From Haloimpatiens lingqiaonensis (lineage in GTDB: Bacteria; Bacillota; Clostridia; Clostridiales; Clostridiaceae): a stretch of DNA of 64,000 nt. The stretch is taken from assembly GCF_044502415.1 (NCBI RefSeq), contig NZ_CP172402.1; one strand, given 5' to 3'. The position numbers were made by a program, and so were the translations under genes. This document shows positions 56,818 to 64,000 of this stretch, piece after piece (position 1 is the first letter of the stretch; every line of letters starts with the position of its first letter). The notes under the pieces were generated by a model that saw only the letters and a program-made list of their open reading frames with translations, searched no databases and was not told where the DNA came from.

Positions 56818-57168
56818 ATGAACTACTTTCAAAAGGGTAATGAGCTCTACCATACCCAAAATTATAAAAAAGCCATAGATATGTATAAAAAATCTGCTAA
56901 TGAAAAAATCAACGAAGCCTCTTCTTTATATAATGTAGCAGTATGTCTTATTAAATTAAAAAATTATAATAAGGCCATTTCATTTTTATGTTGTGCCATA
57001 GAAAAAGATGCTCAAAGTAAATATTTTTTTAATTTAGCCTACTGCCACTCAATGTTAAACAACAAACAAAAGGCTCTCCTATATTTTAATACCGCCTGGG
57101 CCTTAAATCCTGAAGATACCGACTGTGAAAAAGCCATAAATTTCATATTGAATCAATATAAAAAATAA
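56818..57168 (+). CDS. Small TPR protein
   Basis: 116 residues containing about three tetratricopeptide units: YFQKGNELYHTQNYKKAIDMY, ASSLYNVAVCLIKLKNYNKA and KYFFNLAYCHSMLNNKQKAL. Cytosolic helical scaffold with no catalytic motif. It is 108 nt after the permease gene and may be co-transcribed. AGGAGG precedes the ATG. Its TAA stop coincides with the first bases of the structured repeat C (TAAACAGAGC). Confidence 0.8.
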   Translation: MNYFQKGNELYHTQNYKKAIDMYKKSANEKINEASSLYNVAVCLIKLKNYNKAISFLCCAIEKDAQSKYFFNLAYCHSMLNNKQKALLYFNTAWALNPEDTDCEKAINFILNQYKK

Positions 57169-57300
57169 ACAGAGCTCTTAGCTTCAAATGGAGTTTTTAC
57201 TCCATCTGAAGGTTAGAGATCGTTATCCAGGGACGTAGCTGCCGTTAACTCACACTTTGTTAGAAGTGGGAGTATTACGGCAGGTAGTCATCGGATAAAA
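57167..57300 (+). ncRNA. Structured repeat, full copy C (possible ncRNA, family unidentified)
   Basis: Same nested plan as copy B. First hairpin: CTTCAAATGGAGT ... ACTCCATCTGAAG, with a weaker base than in B (CTCTTAGC against GGTTAGAG). The outer stem TTATCC (57223-57228) with GGATAA (57293-57298) encloses GAC/GTC, CTGCCGT/ACGGCAG and CACTTTGTTAGAAGTG. This copy is not inside a MITE and begins at the TPR stop codon. It may act as a 3' structure or be an RNA gene. Rfam assignment not possible by eye. Confidence 0.5.
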
Positions 57301-57369
57301 AAATTAGTTGATCAGTTTTATCCCTTGAAACTATCAACTAATTTTCATTTTCCTTAATAATCCATCAAC

Positions 57370-57479
57370 TGCCCCCTAATCGCTGGCACTCTAATATCTA
57401 GCACCCTGGACCTCTGGTCCCCTAGCCCTCTAGCACTCTAGCACTCTAGCCCACTGGCCCACTGGCCCACTAATTTTGC
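57370..57479. repeat. Octamer tandem array at a stop codon
   Basis: About twelve degenerate octamers (CTAGCACT, CTAGCCCT, CTGGCCCA, CTGGACCT). The minus-strand TAG stop of the transglutaminase gene (57470-57472) is the first TAGTGGGC unit of the array, the same arrangement as at 12912. Confidence 0.85.
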
Positions 57480-58690
57480 CATTCTCCTGCCACATTTGCA
57501 TCTGCATGATCTATGGAAAATCTATTGCTATCAAAATAGTCCCCACCTTTAGCAAAAGTGGTATCTACATTTATCCATCTGCCCTCTTCCTTCAGATAAA
57601 CTTGATTCCATGCATGTCCAACCCAACTTACTCCATTAAAGCCTCTGCCTGTTATCATTCTAACCTTAATGTTGTTTGCTCTGCACATGGCCACATATAA
57701 GCAAGAGTAATCAAAACATATGCCTTTTTTCGTATAATAGGTTGGTATGGCTCCAGACTTAATGTCGTATATATTCTTAAACACCTTTTCAGCCTTCTCA
57801 TTATCATAAGCTATATTTTTTCCTATCCAGTTATAAATTTTTTGAGCCTTTTTCTCATCAGTACCATAGCCAGCAACTAAATTTCTGGCAAAATTATCTA
57901 TATCCTCGTTAGATTTTATTCCTTCCTCCAATGTTATACCATTATAATATACTATTGTCTTACTAGTATTTTTTACATTTGAACTGTTGTATTTTTTGTC
58001 ATCTGGACTATTATCATCTTTTATAACTATTTTAAAAGAATTATTAACTATATTAGGAAGCTTTTTTGCAACTTTAGAACTATTTATAGGTATTACTATA
58101 GCCTTACATATACTGTTATAGTATTTGGAATCTGCCAAATAGCTGTTTAAACCAGGCTTTATATTTACTATAGATAAAAAATTCAATAAGAAAGTCAAAA
58201 ATATAACATAACATATAGCTCTAGGTATTTGAAATATTGCACCTAAAACTCTTCTAATTCCATTGCCCTTTTCCCTTATTTTCTTTTCTATGCCATCAAA
58301 TATAGGATAAACAGTTATTTTATTTATTCCTACAATTATAAACATAAATAAATTGTGGATAATAAATACTGATATTGGAATTGCCACTAAATAAACCACT
58401 ATGGGCTTTCTCATAACATACATTTTAGCTTCCTTAGGAATAAGCTCATATATACTTTTATATATTCCTTTATTGTGATTAAAAAATATATTTTTCATCC
58501 AATATATACCTAAAATTATGGATATTAAAAAAGAAACATTTGTTTCTACACCATTTACATCTTTTTTTAAATTCTTTGAAGAAAATTTCACTATGAAGCC
58601 TTTTAAAATAGGATATATAAAAATGGCAAGAAGTAATATATTTATAGGGTTAATATTCCTAATAAAATTTTGAAAAAACTCCCTATACAC
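57470..58690 (-). CDS. Transglutaminase-domain membrane protein
   Basis: About 406 residues. The N-terminal half has four to five membrane helices (INILLAIFIYPILKGF, VYLVAIPISVFIIHNLFMFI, AICYVIFLTFLLNFLSI). The C-terminal domain is a transglutaminase/protease-like fold with TKKGICFDYSCLYVAMCRAN (catalytic Cys), GVSWVGHAWNQVYL (His) and RWINVDTTFAKGG (Asp). It could crosslink or cleave extracytoplasmic peptides. The actual reaction is unknown. ATG 58705 is possible, but GGGAGG lies 7 nt before GTG 58690, so GTG is preferred. The 3' end abuts an octamer array. Confidence 0.85.
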   Translation of the reverse strand: MYREFFQNFIRNINPINILLLAIFIYPILKGFIVKFSSKNLKKDVNGVETNVSFLISIILGIYWMKNIFFNHNKGIYKSIYELIPKEAKMYVMRKPIVVYLVAIPISVFIIHNLFMFIIVGINKITVYPIFDGIEKKIREKGNGIRRVLGAIFQIPRAICYVIFLTFLLNFLSIVNIKPGLNSYLADSKYYNSICKAIVIPINSSKVAKKLPNIVNNSFKIVIKDDNSPDDKKYNSSNVKNTSKTIVYYNGITLEEGIKSNEDIDNFARNLVAGYGTDEKKAQKIYNWIGKNIAYDNEKAEKVFKNIYDIKSGAIPTYYTKKGICFDYSCLYVAMCRANNIKVRMITGRGFNGVSWVGHAWNQVYLKEEGRWINVDTTFAKGGDYFDSNRFSIDHADANVAGEWQN

Positions 58691-58756
58691 TCTATAACCT
58701 CCCATCCCGCCTGCTATAGTAAGCAGTATTCTATATATATTATTAATATTGATTCT

Positions 58757-58805
58757 TAACCACTCAACTTTCGCATATAAATTCTAAGCTCTACACTACA
58801 CAAGG
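58757..58805. repeat. Solo MITE end
   Basis: Inverse orientation: CCACTCAACTTTCGCATATA, then AATTCTAAGCTCTACAC, equal to the right arm of the 11942-12111 family. No partner arm is seen nearby. Confidence 0.6.
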
Positions 58806-58836
58806 TAAAAAGTAAGGAGTATTACTTACAAAACCC

Positions 58837-59808
58837 CTAAACAATGTCACTTAATACTTTTTTTATTTCCTCATAAGAATATCCTCTTCTCATTAAATAG
58901 GAAGATAATCTTCTAAATATCTTAATATCATCACTTTCTGATTTACATATTATTTTATATCTTTTTAAAGCCAATTCTTTAAGCTCTTGATAACTTTCCT
59001 CCTCATCTTTTATAATTATATCCTGTTCTTCATTAAAGCTTTCCTCATTTGTAAATACATCTAGCCCTTTACTAAAATTCTTTTCACCTTTTATAATTCT
59101 ATATTGTTCATTATTAAAATTTTCTTTTTCATTATCCTTTTGCAGATTTTTGTAACCATCTAAAATCTCTGAATTTCTCAATTGTTCTATTACACTATTT
59201 ACCATATTATAATCAAACCCTCTTCTTATTAAGAAATCGCAGATTTTTTTATATATTTTATATATATTTTTTTCCACTTCTTTTTCTGTTTTAATTAAGG
59301 TTTTTAACTTCCCCTCTCCCAATGTATATGCTCTTTCATATTCATTTTGGCAGCTTATACTATATAATTTTTCAATTATGGAATCTTCATCTATACCCTT
59401 TTTTATAAGATCATATTTTATCTTATTCTTTCCGTATTTATTCATGCGATCTTTTATAAAAGCTTCAGTGTATTTATTATCATCTAAAAATTTATACTCT
59501 TTTAAAAAGCATATTATTCTATCTACAACCTTATCTCCATATTCCTTTTTATATAATTTATCCCTAATTTCTTTTTCTGTTTTATAGGTCTTTTCTATTA
59601 CCTTTAGAGAGTAATTTTTGCCATTTAAATAGTTATCTTCCTCCACCACAGATTTCAAAAATTCTAAATCTACCTGCTTGCCTTTCTTTAAATCATAAGT
59701 ATAAACTAATTCTGCATTACATCCAAAGGCAAATTCTTCATTAATATATATATTAACTCTATTTTTATCCCTTTTTTGTACTTCTATCTTTGTTATTACA
59801 GAATTCAC
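58837..59808 (-). CDS. recX: RecX-family regulator, unusually long
   Basis: RecX modulates RecA filaments. The N-terminal part fits the clostridial family: VITKIEVQKRDKNRVNIYIN, a three-helix repeat around EKEIRDKLYKKEYGDKVVDR, and a second repeat YTEAFIKDRMNKYGKNKIKY. At 323 residues it is longer than the usual 150-270. The additional C-terminal half contains two related helices, KIYKKICDFLIRRGFDYNMV and DIKIFRRLSSYLMRRGYSYE, joined by a charged low-complexity linker of about 80 residues. GTG start, overlapping the M16 peptidase TAG by one base. Confidence 0.85.
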   Translation of the reverse strand: MNSVITKIEVQKRDKNRVNIYINEEFAFGCNAELVYTYDLKKGKQVDLEFLKSVVEEDNYLNGKNYSLKVIEKTYKTEKEIRDKLYKKEYGDKVVDRIICFLKEYKFLDDNKYTEAFIKDRMNKYGKNKIKYDLIKKGIDEDSIIEKLYSISCQNEYERAYTLGEGKLKTLIKTEKEVEKNIYKIYKKICDFLIRRGFDYNMVNSVIEQLRNSEILDGYKNLQKDNEKENFNNEQYRIIKGEKNFSKGLDVFTNEESFNEEQDIIIKDEEESYQELKELALKRYKIICKSESDDIKIFRRLSSYLMRRGYSYEEIKKVLSDIV

Positions 59809-61055
59809 TAATTCTCCTCCTCGCTTAATAAAACCTGCACCGTTGGATTATTAAACACTTCTCTGGCTACTCCATATATGTGTTCTTTAGATATATTATT
59901 TAATTCTTCTATATGTTTTTCAAACTCATAAATATCCTCTTCTTCAAGAACTTGTCCTAAAACATAGGAGCATAGTGCAGTGGAATCTTCTATAGTTGCT
60001 GCTATAGATGTCTTTAGTATTTTTCTCATTAAATCTATAGCTTTACCATCAAATATTATTTTTTCCTCTTTTACATCATTTATACATGAGTCAATTATTT
60101 TTAATGCTTCATCCACATCTTCTCTAGCTACAGATGTATATATGTATAGATTTTTTACTCCCTTGGTCAAATCTAAATTAGTATACACATCATATGCCAG
60201 TCCTCTTTTTTCTCTTAATTCTCTAAATAATATGGAATTTGAACTCTCACCAAATCTATGGTTTAAAATTTTTAAAACTAATTCTTTATTTTTTTCTAAA
60301 TGGTGAAAAGTGTACAAATACATTATAGTACTTTGTTCCATATCATTTTTAATTACAAACTCCCTTATGGGATTATTTTCCTCTATAACTATTTCTTTCT
60401 TTTTTATACTTTTCCTTCTCCAACAGTTAAAATATTTTCCCACTAAATTTATTATTTCTTGGTGCTCATAGGAAGACACCACTACTATACAGCAATTATT
60501 TGGCACATAATAGCTTTTATAGTAATCTATAAGATTTTCTCTTGAAAAATTTTTTACAGTCTTTTCTTCACCAATAGTATCATATTTAAGTGGACTGTGC
60601 TTAAAAGCCGTATAATTTATAGCTCTAAAACTAAAGTCCTCTATATCATCGTTGCTTGTCCTTATTTCTGCTAATATAACTCCTCTTTCCTTTTCTAATT
60701 CCTCTCTATCAAAGTTAGAATTTATAGCCATATCAGATAAAAGCTCTACAGCTTTAGGTAACTCCTCACAAAGGGATGTTACTGTATAAACAGTACTTGT
60801 ATAATCAGTATAGGCATTATACTCTCCACCTAACTGCTCTAATTCATCATTTAATTGTTCATTATTTCTATTATCAGTGCCCTTAAAAAGCATATGTTCT
60901 ATGAAATGACTTAATCCTCTTTCCTTTTCCTCTTCATATAGTGAACCTATTTTAACTGCTAAATTAACACTGGCAATCCTAGTATTTTTCTTTATACTTA
61001 TTAATTTTAGACCATTATCAAAAATAGTCTCCTTAGTATCGAAATATTTCTTCAT
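59808..61055 (-). CDS. M16 family zinc metallopeptidase
   Basis: 415 residues. The inverse zinc motif HFIEHMLFKG (HxxEH, about 46-55), with the downstream Glu in ERGVILAEI (about 130-138), marks an active-type M16 peptidase of the processing-peptidase group (YmxG/PepR). The C-terminal half has FRELREKRGLAYDVYTNLDL, the conserved RxxY block. In Bacillus and Clostridium such genes lie near spore or dap/polynucleotide phosphorylase loci. The substrate is unknown. It is translationally coupled to recX. ATG start with GGAGAA. Confidence 0.9.
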   Translation of the reverse strand: MKKYFDTKETIFDNGLKLISIKKNTRIASVNLAVKIGSLYEEEKERGLSHFIEHMLFKGTDNRNNEQLNDELEQLGGEYNAYTDYTSTVYTVTSLCEELPKAVELLSDMAINSNFDREELEKERGVILAEIRTSNDDIEDFSFRAINYTAFKHSPLKYDTIGEEKTVKNFSRENLIDYYKSYYVPNNCCIVVVSSYEHQEIINLVGKYFNCWRRKSIKKKEIVIEENNPIREFVIKNDMEQSTIMYLYTFHHLEKNKELVLKILNHRFGESSNSILFRELREKRGLAYDVYTNLDLTKGVKNLYIYTSVAREDVDEALKIIDSCINDVKEEKIIFDGKAIDLMRKILKTSIAATIEDSTALCSYVLGQVLEEEDIYEFEKHIEELNNISKEHIYGVAREVFNNPTVQVLLSEEEN

Positions 61056-61299
61056 ACTTAAACTCTATTCTCCTTTTTATATACTTCTAAATAAAATCCT
61101 CACCAAATAGGTAAGGATACAACTATTATAATTTATATATACTCAAATTAAAAGGGATGAGCCACCAAAAGTTTTAGTGAAATCCGCCCTTTAATATTAA
61201 AGGTTAATTCAATTATAAACAGAGCTCTTTAAATTTACTTTATCACAATTTTATGAAAGTTAGCCATATTATAATAGTATAAATATTATTTGGTGAAGT
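61056..61299. other. Intergenic, no gene seen
   Basis: AT-rich. 61155-61190 has GGGATGAGCCACC ... ATCCGCCC, a possible weak helix. At 61212-61226 TATAAACAGAGCTCTTT equals the first bases of the structured repeat family, an isolated 5' fragment. A similar fragment, AATAAACAGAGCTC, is at 3690-3704. Confidence 0.45.
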
Positions 61300-61599
61300 T
61301 TAATCAACATTATTGCTTTTTCTATACTGATATTCATTACTTATTAAACTTACAAGATCATGGGTAAAATTAGATCCCCTAGAAATTAAAATTGCCGTCA
61401 ATATTTTACCTACTCCATATCTCATATTTACACCAAAAAAATCAATAATGTCTATATTGCTCACAAATACTACCACCAAAGCTATAATGATAGTACCTAC
61501 TCTATCTTTTGATACCTTTCCCTTAACCACAATATTTTTCAATGTTTCCCAGACACTTTCTATTATAAAAGCCATAACTATAAAAATATATCCATTCAT
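61300..61599 (-). CDS. Small membrane protein, unknown function
   Basis: 99 residues with two or three predicted membrane helices (GYIFIVMAFIIESVWETL, VGTIIIALVVVFVSNIDII, YGVGKILTAILIS) and a polar C-terminal tail, NEYQYRKSNNVD. No family recognised. Holin-like size, but no phage context. AAAGGAAAG precedes the ATG. Probably real because of its hydrophobic pattern and good ribosome site. Confidence 0.6.
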   Translation of the reverse strand: MNGYIFIVMAFIIESVWETLKNIVVKGKVSKDRVGTIIIALVVVFVSNIDIIDFFGVNMRYGVGKILTAILISRGSNFTHDLVSLISNEYQYRKSNNVD

Positions 61600-61706
61600 T
61601 ACTATCTTTCCTTTTACATTCTTATATATAATATATATTCAATTTGCGTAATAATATGAACTGTTGTTACTAGTTGACTTGAAAGATTTTCTGTGCTAAA
61701 TTTATA

Positions 61707-61750
61707 CGGGACAGTTCGTAGCGACCTGTCTAAAAACAAAACTACGGAGG
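61707..61750 (+). promoter_or_regulatory. preQ1-I riboswitch of queT
   Basis: The P1 stem GACAG (61710-61714) pairs with CTGTC (61726-61730), with loop TTCGTAGCGAC. An A-rich tail TAAAAACAAAA follows. Pseudoknot P2 CGTAG (61717-61721) pairs with CTACG (61742-61746), directly next to the GGAGG ribosome site. This is the class I preQ1 layout. Ligand binding would mask the Shine-Dalgarno and switch off queT translation. Confidence 0.9.
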
Positions 61751-61761
61751 TATTAATAATT

Positions 61762-62268
61762 ATGAATTCATCAAAAAAAGTAAGAGGCCTTGTGTTCGCC
61801 TCAGTAATTGCTGCAATTTATGCAGTGCTTACCATATCATTATCTTTTATGTCCTTTGGAGTGGTTCAATATAGAATTGCTGAAGGGCTTACAGTTTTAC
61901 CTTTCATAACACCCTATGCTATTCCTGGACTAACCATTGGATGTTTAATTTCCAATATTATTAGCCCTGTGGGCACTGTGGACATGGTTTTAGGAACCTT
62001 TGCCACATTAATCGCTGCTATAGCTACCTATTATATAGGTAAAACTAATTTTAAATACAATAAACTTTTAGCACCATTACCAGCGGTTATATCCAATGCA
62101 ATAATTATAGGTCTTATGCTAAAATATCTATATGTACCGGATATGCCACTATGGCTTATATCCCTTGAAGTTGCCTGGGGTGAAGCCCTTTGTTGCTACG
62201 GATTGGGCCTTCCACTATTAGAAGTTTTTCAAAAGAATCCTGTATTGAAAAAGTTTATAGGTAAGTAA
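61762..62268 (+). CDS. queT: QueT family queuosine-precursor transporter (ECF S component)
   Basis: About 168 residues with five to six membrane helices. Family features: RGLVFASVIAAIYAVLTISL, FGVVQYRIAEGLTVLPFITP, PGLTIGCLISNIISPVGTVDMVLG, and LEVAWGEALCCYGLGLPLL. QueT is the substrate-capture subunit of an ECF vitamin transporter for queuosine precursors. The preQ1 riboswitch just upstream confirms the substrate class. ATG 61762 lies 12 nt after GGAGG. The frame also runs back to 61693, through the riboswitch, which I reject. Confidence 0.94.
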   Translation: MNSSKKVRGLVFASVIAAIYAVLTISLSFMSFGVVQYRIAEGLTVLPFITPYAIPGLTIGCLISNIISPVGTVDMVLGTFATLIAAIATYYIGKTNFKYNKLLAPLPAVISNAIIIGLMLKYLYVPDMPLWLISLEVAWGEALCCYGLGLPLLEVFQKNPVLKKFIGK

Positions 62269-62367
62269 GAGTTAAGTACGAGGTAAGAACTAATAAGTAA
62301 GAGTTAATAAGTAAAAGTTAAGGATAAAACTCTAGGGGTTTTTATAATTAATTTGTAAGTAAGAGAT

Positions 62368-62403
62368 ACTGAAAAAAATTCAGCTTTGCTGAATTTTTTT
62401 CAG
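62368..62403. terminator. Bidirectional terminator
   Basis: AAAAAAATTCAG-CTTT-GCTGAATTTTTTT: a 12-bp stem with A and T tracts. It separates convergent queT and the ABC ATPase gene. Confidence 0.92.
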
Positions 62404-62437
62404 CACCTAGCACCTAATTCTACATACCATACCGTGT

Positions 62438-63226
62438 TTATGCAAACAAAACACTGTCGCTTATGGCATTTTCAAGTTTTTTAAATTCATCTAAAAGCTT
62501 ATCTGCAGTTAAATTTTTCTTTTCATTTCCCCTTATATCCATAACCACCTGTCCCTTATGGATCATTATAAGCCTGTTTCCCATTTTTATGGCATCATTT
62601 AAATTATGAGTTACCATTAAAGTAGTTATTTTATTTTTTTCTACTATGTCACTTGTTATATCCATTATTATCTCTGAGGTTTTAGGGTCTATAGCAGCAG
62701 TGTGCTCATCTAGTAATAAAAGTTTAGGCTTTGCCATTACCGCCATTATAAGAGAAAGAGCTTGTCTTTGACCTCCAGATAAAAGTCCTACTTTATTGTG
62801 TAATTTGTTTTCTAAACCTATGTTTAATTTTGAAAGAGTTTCCTTAAACATATTTATGTTATTTTTATTTATAGCAAAGGAGAAATTAAATTTCTTTCCC
62901 TTATTATACGCCATGGACATGTTCTCTAATATAGTCATATTTGGTGATACACCTAGTGAAGGATTTTGAAATACCCTGCCTATTTGCTTAGTTCTTTTAT
63001 ATTCAGGTAATCTAGAAATTTCCGAACCATTTAATATTATGGAACCTTCAGTTAAATCTATATTTCCAGACACTATATTTAAAAGGGTTGATTTACCTGC
63101 CCCATTACTGCCTATTATACTTATAAAATCGCCCTCTTCTACCTTTAAGTTAAAATTATTAAATAATACATTTTCATTAACTGTCCCCTTATTAAACACT
63201 TTGTATAGATTTTTTATCTGAAGCAC
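62438..63226 (-). CDS. ABC transporter ATP-binding protein (TrpZ-like)
   Basis: About 262 residues. Walker A IIGSNGAGKSTLLNIVSGNI (about 36-55), signature LLSGGQRQALSLIMAVMA, Walker B LLLLDEHTAAIDPKT and switch His TTLMVTHNLNDAIKMG. It belongs to the ATPases paired with BPD_transp_2 permeases and ABC_sub_bind (TrpX-like) lipoproteins, suspected tryptophan/tyrosine importers. The substrate here is unproven. GTG 63226 lies 8 nt after GGAGG and is preferred over GTG 63235. The gene overlaps the 3' end of the permease gene. Confidence 0.88.
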   Translation of the reverse strand: MLQIKNLYKVFNKGTVNENVLFNNFNLKVEEGDFISIIGSNGAGKSTLLNIVSGNIDLTEGSIILNGSEISRLPEYKRTKQIGRVFQNPSLGVSPNMTILENMSMAYNKGKKFNFSFAINKNNINMFKETLSKLNIGLENKLHNKVGLLSGGQRQALSLIMAVMAKPKLLLLDEHTAAIDPKTSEIIMDITSDIVEKNKITTLMVTHNLNDAIKMGNRLIMIHKGQVVMDIRGNEKKNLTADKLLDEFKKLENAISDSVLFA

Positions 63227-64000
63227 TAGAAGCACCTCCTTCTTTACACTTAAATGCCTTTATTAAGCTGAATCCTGCAAATCTTAAACTAAAATTTCTA
63301 CAACTTATATTATTAAGGGATAAAGCTATTACTACAATAACAGCGGTAATTAGTTTTAAGTCTGTAGGTGGAAGTCCTAGTTTTAAAGCCAAGGCTATTA
63401 CACCTTTATACAATACTGCACCAAGTATTGCCATGGTACTTCCCTTTACAAAATTAAATTTTTCTAAAATAGATTCTCCCATAATAACTGAGGCTAGTCC
63501 CATAACCACAATACCTGTACCCATACCTACATCTGAAAATCCCTGATATTGAGCAGTAACAGCACCACATAGGGACACTAATCCATTAGAAATCATAAGT
63601 CCTACAACCTTAATAAAATCCTTGTTTACCCCTAGCAAAGTTACTAATTGTTCATTATCCCCTGTAACTCTCAAAATAAATCCCAATTTAGTTTTTAAAA
63701 ATAAATCCACTATAAGTTTAGTTGCCCCTGACAATATTAAAATTATAAATATAGGTGCTAACGATAAGTTAAATATAGTTTTTTGACCAAACAAAGGTAT
63801 ATTAGATTTCTCCATTATCCTCAAATTTATGGAATAAAGAGATATCATCACAAGTATTCCAGACAAAAGATTGGTAATTTTAAATTTCACATGAAGTATG
63901 CCTGTAACAGCCCCTGCCATAACTCCACCTAATGTAGCTAACGCACATGCTGCAAATGGATTCATGCCTTTAAGTATTGCCACTGCCGCTATGGCTGCTC
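63192..64000 (-). CDS. ABC transporter permease (TrpY-like), 5' end outside window
   Basis: The frame is open through the window edge, so the N-terminus is missing. The visible 263+ residues have several membrane helices. Blocks LATLGGVMAGAVTGILHVKF, ISLYSINLRIMEKSNIPLF and VGLMISNGLVSLCGAVTAQYQG match the BPD_transp_2 permeases of TrpXYZ-like systems. The last 35 nt overlap the ATPase gene. A substrate-binding lipoprotein gene is expected further upstream. Confidence 0.88.
   Translation of the reverse strand, partial: AAIAAVAILKGMNPFAACALATLGGVMAGAVTGILHVKFKITNLLSGILVMISLYSINLRIMEKSNIPLFGQKTIFNLSLAPIFIILILSGATKLIVDLFLKTKLGFILRVTGDNEQLVTLLGVNKDFIKVVGLMISNGLVSLCGAVTAQYQGFSDVGMGTGIVVMGLASVIMGESILEKFNFVKGSTMAILGAVLYKGVIALALKLGLPPTDLKLITAVIVVIALSLNNISCRNFSLRFAGFSLIKAFKCKEGGASSASDKKSIQSV

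Noticed and set aside
61300..61599. Phage holin
   Set aside because: Size and helices fit, but no lysin, phage or toxin genes are nearby.
61693..61761. N-terminal extension of QueT
   Set aside because: It would translate the preQ1 riboswitch; ATG 61762 after GGAGG is the proper start.

Overview
The window is a low-GC Firmicute chromosome segment that looks like a proteolytic Clostridium (C. botulinum group I / C. sporogenes type). I infer this from codon use and gene order (pheST, TrmH-type methylase, ktrAB, infC-rpmI-rplT, thrS, ytxC), T-box controlled tRNA synthetases, sporulation genes and family-level protein similarity. No database search was run.

Layout. 1-12,000: translation block on the minus strand (pheT, pheS with T-box, rRNA methylase, KtrA/KtrB potassium uptake, rplT-rpmI-infC with L20-type leader, thrS with T-box, ytxC). 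12,200-16,300: a DUF6873-like gene, five tRNA genes, hslO, a SAM methyltransferase and a divergent spore SASP. 16,600-27,000: an oligopeptide ABC system, oppBCDF plus three tandem paralogous OppA lipoproteins. 27,900-35,900: the diaminopimelate/lysine cluster dapA, dapB, aminotransferase and dapH. It is invaded by an IS110-family element between dapA and dapB, and by a 2 kb IStron (group I intron fused to a TnpB transposon) inside dapB. 35,900-46,300: SSB-like gene, frameshifted polysaccharide deacetylase, DUF4364, beta-propeller, TSCPD protein, folC, and valS with T-box. 46,800-57,200: frameshifted cardiolipin synthase, a NMT1/SsuA-like ABC transporter split around a giant frameshifted 2-hydroxyacyl-CoA dehydratase activase, and a TPR protein. 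57,400-64,000: transglutaminase membrane protein, long RecX, M16 peptidase, preQ1 riboswitch with queT, and the start of a TrpXYZ-like ABC operon.

The central result is the dapB locus. Removing a 2,021-nt segment joins two dapB halves in frame to a normal 251-residue enzyme. The segment carries group I intron core elements (P7 strands GACTA/TAGTC, Q/R/S-like motifs), a 376-codon TnpB with intact RuvC acids and zinc finger, and a 3' region expected to encode the omega RNA. One element therefore combines self-splicing, which spares the host gene, with RNA-guided nuclease, which favours retention. An IS110 element with room for a bridge RNA sits 60 bp upstream.

The second theme is intergenic repeats: heptamer and octamer tandem arrays, long fold-back elements placed 21-26 nt after stop codons, MITE-like elements whose ends covary between copies, and a structured RNA-like repeat of about 135 nt present in two full copies and one truncated copy. 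Several stop codons lie inside or next to these repeats.
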